Below, piece by piece: positions 44,170 to 55,939 of a stretch of 64,000 bases of DNA; the first letter of the stretch is position 1, and every line of letters begins with the position of its first letter. The DNA lies in assembly GCA_030248195.1 (NCBI GenBank), contig JASAND010022100.1, positions 36,592 through 100,591 on the forward strand, in the 5' to 3' direction. This DNA is from Trissonchulus latispiculum. Its lineage: Eukaryota; Nematoda; Enoplea; Enoplida; Ironidae. The position numbers were made by a program, and so were the translations under genes. The notes under the pieces were generated by a model. The model did no database searches. It worked only from the letters and a program-made list of their open reading frames with translations, and had not been told where the DNA came from.

Positions 44170-44772
44170 GATTTTGCTGAAAATATGTTAGTGGTCTGCT
44201 TTTTAGAAAATGAGCGGAAGCCTAATTTTAGGAATAGGAGCAAAGACTGGGTTCAAGAGCAGGATCGGAGCCCTATTTTCGCGAACCGGAAGGAAATCCA
44301 TTTTCAGGAGCAGGACCGAAAACAAAGGCTTCTTTGCAGCAACCACAATTAATTTCAGTAGCAGGAACGGGAGTCTAATTTCAAATTCGCGGGGCGGAAA
44401 AATGTTGCGAGTATCTTGCGGACATCATTTCTCTGCTTGCCTAGAGTTGGTCACGAGTCGGATTTTTGCTACCCGTCCCAGCCCGCGGCTCGCAAAAGGG
44501 GTAACCGCCTCGCCCTGCGGCCCGCAGACAAGTGATGTCCGCAAGATACTCACAAAATTTTTTCGCCCCGCGAATTTGAAATTAGACTCTCGTTCCTGCT
44601 ACTGAAATTAATTGTGGTTGCTGCAAAGAAGCCTCTGTTTTCGGTCCTGCTCCTGTAAATGGATTTCCGAATATAGGGCTCCGATCCTGCTCTTGAACCC
44701 AGGTTTTGCCCCTGTTCCTAAAATTAGGCTTCCGCTCCTTTTCCAACAAGCAGACCACTATTTTGTTTCTGT
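44170..44772. mobile_element. Foldback element with about 250-bp arms and a GC-rich insert
   Basis: Left-arm words (CCTAATTTTAGGAATAGGAG, GAGCAGGATCGGAGCCCTAT, GTTGCGAGTATCTTGCGGAC) recur inverted on the right. The centre (44,452-44,528) is a CTAGAGTTGGTCACGAGTCG fragment of the GC-rich family. ORFs called across it are incidental. Confidence 0.75.
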
Positions 44773-44871
44773 TCGTGTCCCGTTGCTGGTTACTTTTCGC
44801 TGTTCCTGTGCCTATTTGTAAGGGAAGCAGTCATAGGAAAGATTGATAAGCCTGATATGGTAGTTCAGCTG

Positions 44872-45140
44872 ATGACCCTGTGGTGTAGTGGGTTAGCACG
44901 TCTGTCCGGGGAACAGTAGGACCCTGGTTCGAATCCCGGCTGAGCCAATTCTTTACTTTCAATGGTGAGTGAAAAGCTGAACCTCCCGCTTCCCTTCTCT
45001 CTCCTGGGTCGTGACTTCGTGGGTACAAGGGTGCCTGACGCCTCCCGTCTCGGACTTGTCCTCGGTTTCTTCTTGGTCCACCAGCCTTGGTAGAAGCGCT
45101 ACGTATTGGCTTTAGTTTGTAATGACCTATTTTTAATCAT
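44872..45140 (+). repeat. tRNA-derived SINE
   Basis: Head with an A box TGGTGTAGTGGGTTAG and a B box GGTTCGAATCC at normal spacing (about 44,881 and 44,927), a CTGT/ACAG anticodon stem, then a 190-bp tRNA-unrelated body (CTTCCCTTCTCTCTCCTGGG, CGTCTCGGACTTGTCCTCGG) ending in an A/T-rich tail. The weak acceptor stem and attached body favour a SINE over a tRNA gene. Confidence 0.65.
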
Positions 45141-45620
45141 AAACAACAATTACTTCTATTTACAATCCGGCAACAGGTTAATATTAAAACTAAATAAATA
45201 TTTGTGAAAACTCATTCAACTAGATTCAACTAATTTAATACACTTCTAGGTTTATAAACCAAACGTCTCTAAACCTTGCAAACTCAGGAACTGTGTTCAA
45301 TATTTATTTTTATCGGTTCACAAGTATATATGAGTCGCTGAAAGCGTGCTTTAAGGTACGTTGCTGAAGGTACCTGCGGCCCGCGACCAACTCTGGTTGT
45401 ACGTGTACACTGATGCATAAACCAGACAAGAACCAGATTTGGAGTTCATTTTAATCTTAATTGCTCTAAATTGTAAATTTCTGATTGTTGATTTGCATCG
45501 CGGCCGGCGAGAGAAAGTCGTCGGCCTGCGGCCACAAACACTAGCGGGATCCCGTTGGAACTAAACTACGTCTTCAACTTTTACTTTCTATGCATAAATC
45601 AAAGCATCAAGCTAGATTAG
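45141..45620. other. No gene seen; small GC-rich remnant
   Basis: CTGCGGCCCGCGACCAACTC (45,376) is a right-end-like piece of the GC-rich MITE family. The rest is AT-rich. Confidence 0.4.
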
Positions 45621-47208
45621 AGAGTAGCGTTGTTTTAGTAACAGTTATTGGTTTCAGTTTCAGTTCCACGTTTAGTCGGTGGACGAAAATAGTATCAGTT
45701 ATACACTGGCTTGCACCAATGAAGAATAACTGAAGAATAACCTAACCTTGAGGTTAACTCAGGGTTAAGTCGTTATTCCCCAGCTATTTCGTTGCACCAA
45801 TCAGGGTTAACTTATTCTCCAGTTAACCTCGAGTATAACTTAGTCCGCAACTGGCAAAAATTTAACCCTGAGTTGGATAAGGGTTAACTGAAGAATAAGG
45901 GGCAGACATCGGTTCTAACGCCTAAAAGTCAGGTTATTTGGAATAAATCCGTGCTGGAGGAAAGTTAACAAAGTTAAAATTAATTATTTGGCGGTATTTC
46001 AAAGGATAATAAGAAAATTGAGAATTCAGCAGAAGTATATGAGTATGGTTCGTGCAATTACACTGCCAAATCATTGTTCGGAGTAAGCTGGTTTCATCAA
46101 CGACCACTAATATCCGGCATAGAACAGACAATTGGACAACAGTGCCCAGTTGTTTTAATATTTGCTAGTAAGCTCAGGGTTATCTTTATTCTTCAACTAT
46201 TCTTTAGTTAAGCTGGAAATAAACTTTATTCCTGAGCCTAGTCTTCAGTTATGCTCAAGGTTAACTCTATTCTCCAGCTATTCTGATTGGCTGACAACAA
46301 GGCGGTGCTTTTGCCTATTGGGCAGTCTCAACATAAACTGTTAACATCAAGAATAGCCTTATTCCTGAGCTCAAGATCAGGGTTAGTTATTCTCCAACTT
46401 AATTGGAGTATTGCAACGGAATAAAAGTTATGCCTGAGCTTGAGCTCAGGTGGAGAATAGTTAACTCCGAGTTAACTCAGGAATAGCTTAGTTCGGAGCT
46501 AAGTTATTCCGATTTGGTGCAAGCGGCCGATAGTTTCATAAAGTTAGCTCCGAACAAAGCTATTCATGAATTAACTCGGAGTTAACTATTCTCCACCTGA
46601 GCTCAAGCTCAGGCATAAATTTTATTCCGTTGCAATACTCCAACTAAGTTGGAGAATAATTAACCCTGAACTTGAGCTCAGGAATAAGGCTATTCTTGAT
46701 GTTAACACTTTATGTTGAGACTGCCCAATAGGCAAAAGCACAGCCTTGTTTTCAGCCAATCAGAACAGTTGGGGAATAGAGTTAACCTTGAGCATATATA
46801 ACTGAAGACTAGGCTCAGGGATAAGGTTAACCTCCAGCTTAACTAAAGAATAGTTGGAGAATAAAGGAAACTCTCAGCTTACCAGGAAATATTAAAATAA
46901 CTTGTCACTGTTGTCCAGCTGTATATTCTTTGCCGGATATTAGTGGTTATTGATGAAACCAACTTATTCCGAACAATGATTTGGTAATATAATTGCAGGA
47001 ACCATATTTTGCTGAATTTTTAATTTTTTATTATCCTTTGAAATACCGCTAAATAATTAATTTTTAACTTTGTTAACTTTCGTTCAGCAGGACTTATTCT
47101 AAATAAACTGACTTTAAAGCGTTAGAACCGATGTCTACCCCTTATTCTTCAGTTAACCCTTATCAAACTCAGGGTTAAATTTTTGAAAGTTGCGGACTAA
47201 GTTTTACT

Positions 47209-49204
47209 TAGAGTTGTGCCGGGGCCTTGTATCGGGCCCCGGGCCGGGCCCGGGCCGGGCCGGTCACGGTCACGGCCCCGGGCCTCTTTTTCTGAGAGAG
47301 GCCCGGCCCGGGCCCGGCCAGACGCTTCGGCCCGACCCGATTCATGACCACCGGGCCTCCCGGGCCGGCCCGGACCCGGTCAGGCCCGGGTGTTGTTGGG
47401 CCTTCTAAAACGGATTTTTATTTTGTCTCTATGTTTGGCAGTGTTGAATTTACTATGGACTTTGCGTATGTGATGTCTTCTTAGGATGGTTTGTGTCTTG
47501 TGATATAGACAACAACAAATGAGAAATTTCATAAACAAATTTTGCCTAAGGACCTGATTTGGTTCTGGCAAGTGTTAAAAATATTAACAGATTCGGCAAT
47601 GAACTGCAGAGAATGGTAGATTTAATGAACAGGTATAGTCGACCGATTGGGTCGCATTAATTAATATGAATGTGATTGGCTTGTATGTTAAGAGATATGT
47701 AGATAGATAGGCTATCGCAGCGCTACCCAAAGGCTCAGAAGAATAGGTATGTTATATTGCAAACGCCTGTCTTAAAGTGGTGGTTTTTCAACTAAACACA
47801 GTACAATATTAAGGGGGGGGGGGTCGCTTTGGGTCAAAATCGATAGTCACGGATTTCGCTCATTTTCACACACAATATAGGTACATATGTTCTCAAAAAC
47901 AAGACGAAACATTAGAATTCGAAACCAAACAGTGACAGAGATATTCAGCTATGAAGTTGGAAAACTTGAAAATCACTGCGATTTGCCCTCCAAAGTCATG
48001 TTGAGACAGAACGGTAGCGAAATTTGGGTCAACTAATATGGCAAATTAATTCTGTGCGTTGGCTAATATTTTAGTGCTAAAACGATATATCCATCCGGAA
48101 TATCCATCCAGTCGTTCACAGTACATTCACCAATTGTGAACTGAGCCTTTTTCAGCTAACTGTGCCCTCAAACTTTAACTTGCTCTAACTTTCAGATACT
48201 ACACTTCGGACACATAGTTCTATTAGAAAAGTTGTTCAGCTCATCAGTAGCTATCGAATGATACCCAATTTGTCTATATCTTGGAAATTTCAAAAATTGA
48301 CTTTTGTGACCTATAAGTGATCAAAGCAGCCGACACGGCAGAAAAGTTTTACCTTGAAGCATTTGCCTGTACCTTAATGTCAGGCAGGCATTGAGAGTTT
48401 TATATGCCAATTTTGGTGACTTTCGAGTGGGTAACGAGTGAGAAATTATTTAAAAAACGTGAAAATTGTGCAAAATAATGATTTTCGGCAAAATTAGCCC
48501 ATTTTGTGGCACGTTTTTTGAGAGCACTACAAACGGTAGAAATTTGCAACTGCTGTCATAAGAATTCTGTGTATGTGCAGAGTGCAACTATCTATAAGCG
48601 ATTTCTGTACCTTTTGCCAATCGTGCAGGAGAGGCGAAAATGTTTTGCTGGTCCTGTTTTTCGTGGTACAAAAAGCACCAATTTTCCGAAATTTTGACTT
48701 TGAAAAATCGCCAAAAATCCGACACTCAACAGAATTGTTCCAGAAGGGTTATTGGCGCTCTCTGATATGTCCTTAACATGTACAACAAGGTTGCATCGCT
48801 GTATCTTGCATACAGCGAAAAAATTTTCTGCCACAAACTTTTTAACCTAATTTTTTCATTTTCCTATGTTTAACACATGTCGAGGTAACCTTTGAAGGCC
48901 TCTACAGAACGATTGAAACAATATTACGCAAAACGCACCTGTCTTGTTTTGGGGACCCATTAGGACTACAAAATATGTGAAAATGAGCAAAATCGGAGAT
49001 GGTCGAAAAATCGGCCAAAAAGCGACCCCCCCCCTTAAGTGACATAATATTCAACCGAAAATGGCATGTCTAGGCTTGAATCTGAAGGCCCGGGCTTTGT
49101 AACGGGCTCGGGCCTCCGGGCCGGGCCCGGGTCACGGTCACGATCGATGAAGTAGGCCCGGGCCCGGCCCGGGCCCGGGTAAATCACTTAACGGCACAAC
49201 CCTA
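47209..49204. mobile_element. GC-rich hAT-type MITE (family B) with perfect 8-bp target duplication
   Basis: TAGAGTTGTGCC at 47209 and GGCACAACCCTA to 49204 form the terminal inverted repeat. GTTTTACT flanks it on both sides (47201-47208, 49205-49212). Subterminal arms are GGGCCCGGGCC-rich. An 8-bp duplication and TAGRG-type ends are diagnostic of hAT transposons. It is interrupted by a TTAA element. Confidence 0.9.
47813..49034. mobile_element. TTAA-flanked poly-G element nested in element B
   Basis: TTAA at 47809-47812 and 49035-49038 flank GGGGGGGGGGGTCGCTTT and AAAGCGACCCCCCCCC ends. Internal sequence (GTGAAAATGAGCAAAATCGG, GGTCGAAAAATCGGCC) is shared with 25.3-25.4 kb. Confidence 0.8.
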
Positions 49205-50209
49205 GTTTTACTCAAGGTTAACTGGAGGATAAGTTAAGCCTGATTGGTGCAACGAAATGGCTGGAGAATAACGACTTAGCCCTGAGTTAACCTCAAGGTT
49301 AGGTTATTCTTCAGGTATACTTCATTGGTGCAAGCCAGTGTGAGTTTCAGTTTCAGTTTCAGTACTTTTTTAAACTATAGCTCAACAGGCTTCTAGCCTT
49401 CACATAGAACCACAAATTTAGCTATTTCAACTCCCACTGTGGAATATTTACGAAATAGCTGCTTCAAACCTTCAAGTCTTCAGTTTTGAGGACAGGCTGA
49501 AACTTCATTCCGAGTATTAGGTTCATGCGGAAACTAGATTCAGCTTCAATCGACGGCCTAAAATAGTTTCAGTTTCAGTATAAGTTTCAGGTCTCCTCCC
49601 AAAACAGTTTCAGTGTCAGTGACTGAAACCTGTACAACCTGAAACCAGTTTCAGTATCAGTTTCTGTGCCTAAAACAACTTCAATCCGAGTATCACGTCC
49701 ACACTGAGTGCCTGAAACATCACTAAGAGAAGGTCAAGATTTGGCATGACTGTAGTTATTAGAAATGACGCCATAGTGAACAGTATTATAATACCAACAG
49801 GACTATACAATATTAAATGTTTACTCATAAAACAAAAATGTTAATGTATATGACTTAGGAATTCTAAAAACTATTGATCAAAGGCTTGAGAAAATACTCG
49901 AACTTTAGAAAATGTAGAAGATAAAACAAAATAAGATATGGATGGATATTTTCTAAGTTTCAATAAGCTCTAATATCAAATTTTGGTGGGCATAATTTAA
50001 GAAGAAGGTTAATGTGGGTTAATATTTTTTACGAAAAATTAATCGCGCATACACTGTAAGGAATCATCATATTTGATGAAAACTAGGGAATTGGAAACTT
50101 CCATTCATTTAATAAGAAAACTGGTCGTGGCATGAAATTCCTGGAGTCAAAAGACGCTGCCTGCCGGAGAAACGTTACGTAATGCAACTTCAGAATGAAT
50201 GAGAAACTA

Positions 50210-50351
50210 ATTTGCATATTAGCAAGTGACAAGAAGATTTTTAACAAATTTCATTCGTTGTCAATATTTAAATGCTATCACGTTTCAATTTATTTTTAAT
50301 TTTTATTACTATTTAATTTATTAATTTCTTTCTTTTTGATGGAAGCCAACG
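50210..50351 (+). promoter_or_regulatory. Octamer promoter unit M1 with first exon
   Basis: Octamer ATTTGCAT (50210-50217), CTAACTAATTTGCATA-like context, AAATGCTATCACGTTT about 65 bp later, an AT tract, then ATG GAA GCC AAC G|GTAAGC (exon 50339-50351). Upstream ATGAAATTCCTGGAGTCAAA and GAGAAACGTTACGTAATGC are shared with M3 and M4. Confidence 0.6.
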
Positions 50352-50812
50352 GTAAGCCTTTTCCTTTGCAACGAACATTACATTATTTGTACTGTAATCG
50401 TTCGTTTAAAAGAAAAATTCACTATTTTTAAATTTCTTGTTATAATTGAAAATTGTTATATAGATACTAATGAATTCCAACTTGAAGGAAGACACACAAC
50501 GGGAATGAATGTTTTTGTGGTTAATTGTCATCAGAACCTTGATTCTATCTCAAAACCGGCTCTGATTTTATCGCTATCAGTTCATTAGGGATTGGATCTT
50601 GAGTATTGTTTGGGGTCTTTGAACTGGACTTAATCCATCGAAATTTCTTCTTTTCTTTTTCATGTACTTTCTCTTTTTCATTTCCTTTTCATAAGCCCAA
50701 AGGCTTTTTCATTTCCTTTCATAAGCCCAAAGGGTTTTCATAAAGAAACGAAGAGAAAACGGTGGCGAATGGAAAAACGGTTTAGAACTAAAGTGTCCAC
50801 AATTAAAACTGT

Positions 50813-51223
50813 ATGCTATTGCTTAGTCTGTCACAGAGAGTTGCGCAAAAGATTCTCAAGCCGGACCAGGGCCTTTTGAACCAACCGGGCCGGGCCGAAC
50901 CCGATAACTCACTTCAAGACCCTGCGGTCTTAGCGGTCCGATTAAGGCTGGTTCGGCAAACCTCGGTTGATCCTGGATACACACTCCCAGGTCTGCGTTT
51001 TCTCATCAAGTACGATGTTTATGCTAAACTTAACTTAACGGAGAAACTTAACGTCCACGGCCCAGCGCTGGTGTCGTTTGATTGCCCTGCTGTGGGAACC
51101 CTCTGTTTTAAAGATACTGACGTGGGAACCGAGCTCAAACAAAACTCAATTATAAATCAGATTGCAAGAGAAAGTTGGATTAAATATGTAAACTTGTATA
51201 AGTTAACAAATATAAGTGTATAA
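50813..51223 (+). CDS. 136-codon ORF, hypothetical
   Basis: ATG at 50813 to a stop at 51221. It has no recognised domain, and the first third overlaps a GC-rich GGGCCGGGCC segment like the MITEs nearby. A CTGTCACAG acceptor at 50836 could alternatively join unit M1 in phase 1 to a 22-codon frame ending at 50907. It may be chance. Confidence 0.25.
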   Translation: MLLLSLSQRVAQKILKPDQGLLNQPGRAEPDNSLQDPAVLAVRLRLVRQTSVDPGYTLPGLRFLIKYDVYAKLNLTEKLNVHGPALVSFDCPAVGTLCFKDTDVGTELKQNSIINQIARESWIKYVNLYKLTNISV

Positions 51224-51890
51224 AATATAAGTATTAAAGTCAGTTAACCAAAATGTCTGTATTAACGAAAAGCTGATTCTCTAAGAAAAATGTTCCAAGG
51301 ATAGCGTAACGAACAACTCATGTATTGCTGAAAGTTCAGAAAATTGCTCAACGTCCGCAGAATATGAAAGATCGTTTGCCTGCATCAGGATCGATGGGAA
51401 ATGTAGATTACGTTTTATGTCAATTCGAGTCCGCAGATAGATCTATTGCTTCTGATGAGGTCGATATTTATTAATCCTTCTCGATATTTTTTGCATTTAA
51501 TGCATGGATCGACTCAGTGCATTTTAAAAATTTCAAATTCAAAGTCTGTGAAATTTGAAATTGAAATTTAGAAAGATGTAAATTCCAAATTCGACTCCAC
51601 CATCTAGATACATAGGTAATACTATGTGGTTTAGGCAAATTGATATCTTTTCCGACCAACCAAAATGTTTTCTATAGATATTCTACTATTGTCAAATGCA
51701 TTGACAGAAGGAAAGTCTTTCAAAATCAAAATTCTAAATCAAAATCAGAATCAGAATGTTTATCATGAAGCTGAAATCCGATTTATTTTATCGAACAGTG
51801 AATAAGGTCAGCAAAAAGTCGATGTCTCAAGACAACTAAAGACTGCTATCTATTTCAGAGAATAGGTACGAGTTGGTTGCGAATCAGTGA
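51224..51890. other. No gene seen between units M1 and M2
   Basis: AT-rich sequence with a short AATCAAAATCAGAATCAGAA tract at about 51,730. Confidence 0.4.
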
Positions 51891-51897
51891 CAAACTG

Positions 51898-52051
51898 ATT
51901 TGCATAATAGGACGTGAAAAAGCAGAAATCTAACAAACTTCATTATGCTATCAATTTTAAACGCTATCAAGTTAATTTTAAATTTTGACTATTATTAATT
52001 TTGATTTTGCTTTTATTGATTTATTAGTTTGCTTTATTATGGAGTTTAACG
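51898..52051 (+). promoter_or_regulatory. Octamer promoter unit M2 with first exon
   Basis: ATTTGCAT (51898-51905), AAACGCTATCAAGTTA, an AT tract, then ATG GAG TTT AAC G|GTGAGT (exon 52039-52051). It is the most diverged unit upstream of the octamer. No second exon was identified. Confidence 0.55.
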
Positions 52052-52494
52052 GTGAGTCGTTGTTTTGCAAACAAGTTATTGTGATGGCCGATACCCTTCC
52101 TTCGATGAAAGGCACAAACTCAAAGACTGTGCACTATTTTGCAGATTTCAAAATTTATTGGTCGTGTTAGGCTTTTATACCTTGCCCATTCTATCTAATT
52201 TAAAACCCCAATTACATGTATGTAGCATTCACCAGTGGGCCATTTAGCTTAGTTTGTTGGCAAAACACAAAACTGACAAATTTAAATCAGGTTAGCAGGA
52301 AACTTTTCCTCTACACTATTTGTTCATCTACACTGCATGAATGATCATTTTTTGTTGAAATCCGGGGAAATTTGAAGCTTGAATTCATGCATTTAAAGAG
52401 CTGGTCGTTGCATGAAATTCCTGAAGTCAAAAGACGCTGCCTGTTGGAGAAACGTTACGTAATGCTGTCTAGTTTCGGAATGAATGAGAAACTA

Positions 52495-52642
52495 ATTTGC
52501 ATATCAACACGTGAAGAAAAATTTTAACAAATTTTACTCGCTATGATTTATAAATGCTATCAAGTTCAATTTTTTTATTTTTTAATTTTTATTATTTGAT
52601 TAATTAATTAATTGATTAATTTTGCTTTCATGGAGTCTGATG
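52495..52642 (+). promoter_or_regulatory. Octamer promoter unit M3 with first exon
   Basis: ATTTGCAT (52495-52502), TATAAATGCTATCAAGTT, an AT tract, ATG GAG TCT GAT G|GTAAGC (exon 52630-52642). It is closest in sequence to M4, also after the donor (TAAGCTTTTCTC, ACTGTATATAA). Confidence 0.65.
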
Positions 52643-53260
52643 GTAAGCTTTTCTCTTTTTGCAAAAGTCTACATTATTGCTACTGTATATAATTAGTTGA
52701 GAAGAAGATATCTTGATCATTGTACGGAAAATTCCTCTGTACAAACCAATGTGAAGTGGAACCAAAGCACATAAAGGAAGTAAATGTTTTTGTGGTTAAT
52801 TGCCACCAAACCTTGAATTTATCCGAAAGCATACTTTCTTTTATGTCTGTCACTTCATATGGGATTAGATCAGATCTTAGGTATTGTTTTGGGGTCTTCG
52901 AAGTGGACTTAATCCATCAAAATTTCTACGCACCGTTTTTAGAAACGAACGAACGAAAATACTAACTGAATGCAGAATTGGTTTTAAACTAAAGCGAAAG
53001 TGCCCAAACGAGAAATCAAGCTCAGACAGGAAGCAGAGAACTGCAGAAGTGAAACGGGCAAAAGAAAAGTTGTACTTATATTATTCAGCACTTTCCATTT
53101 AAAAATTGCCGCCCGCATTGCAGTGACACATTTTCCAGCGAATCGAAATCTCAGCGTTGAGCGAATGTCGTCTGCAGTTTTTCGTTTCACCGAATGGAAA
53201 GGAAATCTCCGTTTCTTCGCAGATCTGATTCACGATTCTTATGCTGTTGAACTCAAGTAG
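52630..53260 (+). CDS. Gene M3 (tentative): 49-residue product from unit M3
   Basis: Exon 52630-52642 (MESD plus one base) joined in phase 1 to 53124-53260 (acceptor CGCATTGCAG; THFPANRNLSVERMSSAVF… to TAG). The second exon has no recognised domain. The region 52,720-52,960 between them is open in one frame (NVFVVNCHQTLNLSES…) and is conserved with 50,500-50,650 downstream of M1, so it may be an alternative exon or just duplicated intron. Confidence 0.3.
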
Positions 53261-54530
53261 AACAAAATAGAGTACCTATTGACTCAAAAATTCCAAAGCG
53301 CGAATCCTATTCCGCGTAATGATTTGTCTCCCACCTAAACAATTTCATGTAGCTTTCTGGCCTATTTTGGTTAGGCTAACTAATCGAATTGAAAGCGGAA
53401 AGATTTGACATGACGAAATCAGTGATGCTAAAGTTGTGCCAAATCGTTGAAAAGCTGCTAAAAGTTGAAGACGAAAATTGACAAAAACGGTTTTCTATTA
53501 TACGTAACTAAAACCCTTTTATCGTTCCAACAGAAAGAATGAGAAACAAACGCAACTATGCTTTTTCTCCGACTCCTCATCGAAGTGATAGAGCCACGAA
53601 AACTAAGCTGTGTTCAACTCCTTTATCGAAGTATTAGAGTTATGAAAACTAAGCAAATCAGCAGTGGTAAGAATTACCCTGACCTCTGACCAGTTCAAAG
53701 GGGCAGGGCAGATTATAGAGCCGTGAGCTCAAGCCAGCCAAGTGAGGATGAGGCCAAAATAGAGATGGGGATTTTGACTCGTGGCTTGACTTGACTCCCG
53801 AGCGGAGCCGAGTGAAAAATTGTGATTCTACCTAATTTTATTGTCATACTTCTGAGCTTGTTCAAAAAAGTTGCCAACAAATTTAGTGAAGTCCATTTTC
53901 TGTTTTCAAGCTTACAGCCTAATTTTCTATATTCGCTAGATTTCTTCACACCTTCAAAGCCAATTTTTTCTAAATATTTAGGCGGTTTTTGAATTGAAGT
54001 CAACCCAACGTGTGTGGTGTATATTTTTAGTTTTCATAAAGAATTTTACCAATAAATTCTAAATTTTACCAGTACCTTCCGGTGTTTCCAGGGTTTTCGT
54101 AATATTTTTTATTTTGTCAGATAGCAAAAATGTTGTATATTTATCTAATGGCAGTATTCGAGATCACACTATGATCTTGAGAGGTTAAGCTGAAAATATT
54201 CGTGAATATAATTATGTATAATGATCCTCGACTCAGTTAAGGTCGTCGAAAACCAATTGAGAGGTTCTAAAGAACTTTTACAATTTAAAAAATTTTGTAA
54301 TTATCAAATTTCGGTAGGCATAATTTACGAATATGTATGGATGTTTTTTACTAAAATTAATCGTCCATTTACATTGTTTGAATCCTGATTTTTTTGTTGA
54401 AATTGCGGGAATTTAAATCTCACATACAATCATCTAAAAAACTGGTGGTTGCATGAAAATCCTGAAGTCAAAGCCGCTGCTTCTCGGAGCCATGTTACGT
54501 AATGCAACTTAGTTGCAGAAAATGAATAAG
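53261..54530. other. No gene seen between gene M3 and unit M4
   Basis: AT-rich sequence; 54,290-54,480 is homologous to 49,980-50,160 upstream of M1 (GGCATAATTTA, AAATTAATCG). Confidence 0.45.
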
Positions 54531-54536
54531 AAACTA

Positions 54537-54679
54537 ATTTGCATATCGGAAGAAGAATTTTATCAAATTTTATTACCTATGATTTCTAAATGCTATCAAT
54601 CAAGTTCAAGTATTTTTATTTTTAATTTTTATTATTTAATTAATTTATTAATTTAATTGTGCTTTCATGGAGTCCAATG
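54537..54679 (+). promoter_or_regulatory. Octamer promoter unit M4 with first exon
   Basis: ATTTGCAT (54537-54544), AAATGCTATCAATCAAGTT, an AT tract, ATG GAG TCC AAT G|GTAAGC (exon 54667-54679). The upstream and downstream flanks align with M1 and M3. Confidence 0.65.
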
Positions 54680-55727
54680 GTAAGCTTTTCTCGTTTTTCA
54701 ACAGCCTTTTACATTATTGGTACTGTATATAAGTGATTGAGAAGGAAACCAATTAATTTTTTGATCATTGTACGAAATTTCCTCTGGCCAAACCATCAGT
54801 AAAACTAGAATAGAGCACCTATTGACTCAAATTCGAAGGCTCGAACCCTGTTACACCTACACCAACAGCGGCATTATACGTAATAGTACTTATTCACGTC
54901 AAATAGACAAAGTACTTCTTATGATCACTCTATTTCCATCTGTAACCTAAACAATTCCATTTAACTTTTTGGTTTATTCTGGTGGGGCTAACTAATCCCA
55001 TTGAAAGTGGAGCGGGTTCCCTTCGGCGGTCATCGCAGTTCCTTTCGGTATTTTACTGCATCAGGTAAGACTAAATTCTGGAGGTTGAACAGTCTTGAAC
55101 GAATGGAATGATGTCGTATGCAGTTTAGTAGAACCATACCGTTACCTAATACCAGTGTCACTAAATCTAAATAATTGCAGACGTTGGAGCTGGCGCCTCG
55201 CAGTGTGGCGCTAATGTTGGTAATTGGACTAGGCAACGTGGGAAAAACCAAAATTCGATACAATTTTAATGAATTTCAAAGTTCAAGCTTGGCAAGCCTA
55301 ACCAAGCCGAGCCGATCTCATTTTCTTGGAAAAATTTGGCTCGTCCTCCAAAATTCGGTACAATTTTACTAAATGTTAAATTTCAAGCTGGGCAAGCCGA
55401 AACGAAATTCGGCTCGTTCTTATCTCTTTGACCAATTAACAGGCTAATGCAACCGGCGGCAACATTACATTTTACCGTGTATTTTACTGTATAACAGATT
55501 TTGGCCTGGCAGGATTTGTCTGGATTAGTGGGCCAGTCTCCAGGTCAGGAACAGTGACGATATCCGAGTGGAATATAGCAAAATATTGTAGAATTCTGCA
55601 GTTTTTAAGTCTTTCGATGAAGGCAAAAACATCAATGCGCAACAACGTCCTGCAGACTACAAATTTGAAAGCAACTTTGGAACTTTGTCCTGAAAATGAG
55701 AAAATGACATATAATTCAAAAGCTTGA
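54667..55727 (+). CDS. Gene M4: 88-residue small protein from unit M4
   Basis: Exons 54667-54679 (MESN), 55181-55219 (39 bp, acceptor AATTGCAG, donor GTAATT; VGAGASQCGANV) and 55513-55727 (acceptor CCTGGCAG; FVWISGPVSRSGTVTISEW… to TGA, 70 codons). All junctions are phase 1 and the middle exon is a symmetric micro-exon. No signal peptide and no known domain. The open length of the last exon is more than expected by chance but not decisive. Expression would be driven by the octamer promoter of M4. Confidence 0.45.
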
Positions 55728-55803
55728 ATTGCGACTAAAACTTAACACTACATACGGGAGTGCTGGAAGCCATACAAGCCAGGCTTCTTTCATTCACAAA
55801 CTA

Positions 55804-55939
55804 ATTTGCATACCATTTTGTGTGGAAAATTTTAAATTTTCAGTAATTTTATTTTATTCTACTATGTATTTTAAAGCTATCAAGTTGTGATAATTTTTAA
55901 GTTAATTTTTATTGCTGATTTTTCTAATGGAATCAATTG
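55804..55939 (+). promoter_or_regulatory. Octamer promoter unit M5 with first exon (gene E)
   Basis: ATTTGCAT (55804-55811), AAAGCTATCAAGTTGT, an AT tract, ATG GAA TCA ATT G|GTAAGG (exon 55927-55939). Its phase-1 donor fits the phase-1 acceptor of the large exon at 58296. Confidence 0.6.

Larger units (their letters stand above)
45703..49341. mobile_element. 1.64-kb near-perfect palindrome (foldback A), interrupted by element B
   Basis: The ends ACACTGGCTTGCACCAATGA and its inverse (to 49341) bracket arms rich in GAATAACTT and GGGTTAAC. The centre is near 46,520. The left arm is about 815 bp; the right arm is 46,525-47,208 plus 49,213-49,341. The arms match closely by eye, implying recent origin or gene conversion. 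No coding capacity. Confidence 0.85.
45623..49724. mobile_element. GTTTCA-rich hAT-like MITE (family G), split by nested elements
   Basis: The right end CTGAGTGCCTGAAACATCACTA (49,703-49,724) matches the inverse of the TAGTGATGTGTCAGGCACTG end at 27,127. A diverged left end (TAGCGTTGTTTTAGTAACAG) is at about 45,623. Internal GTTTCAGTTTCAG runs lie on both sides of the insertion. AGAGAG before and AGAGAAGG after could be a decayed target duplication. Confidence 0.5.

Noticed and set aside
47190..47408. 72-codon Gly/Pro/Arg-rich ORF
   Set aside because: It translates the GGGCC arms of the hAT-type MITE.
50339..55939. Spliced-leader RNA genes at the M units (short exon, donor, upstream element)
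   Set aside because: No Sm-binding site or G/C stem follows the donor within 100 nt, the exon contains an in-frame ATG that differs in sequence between units, and introns continue as ordinary AT-rich DNA.
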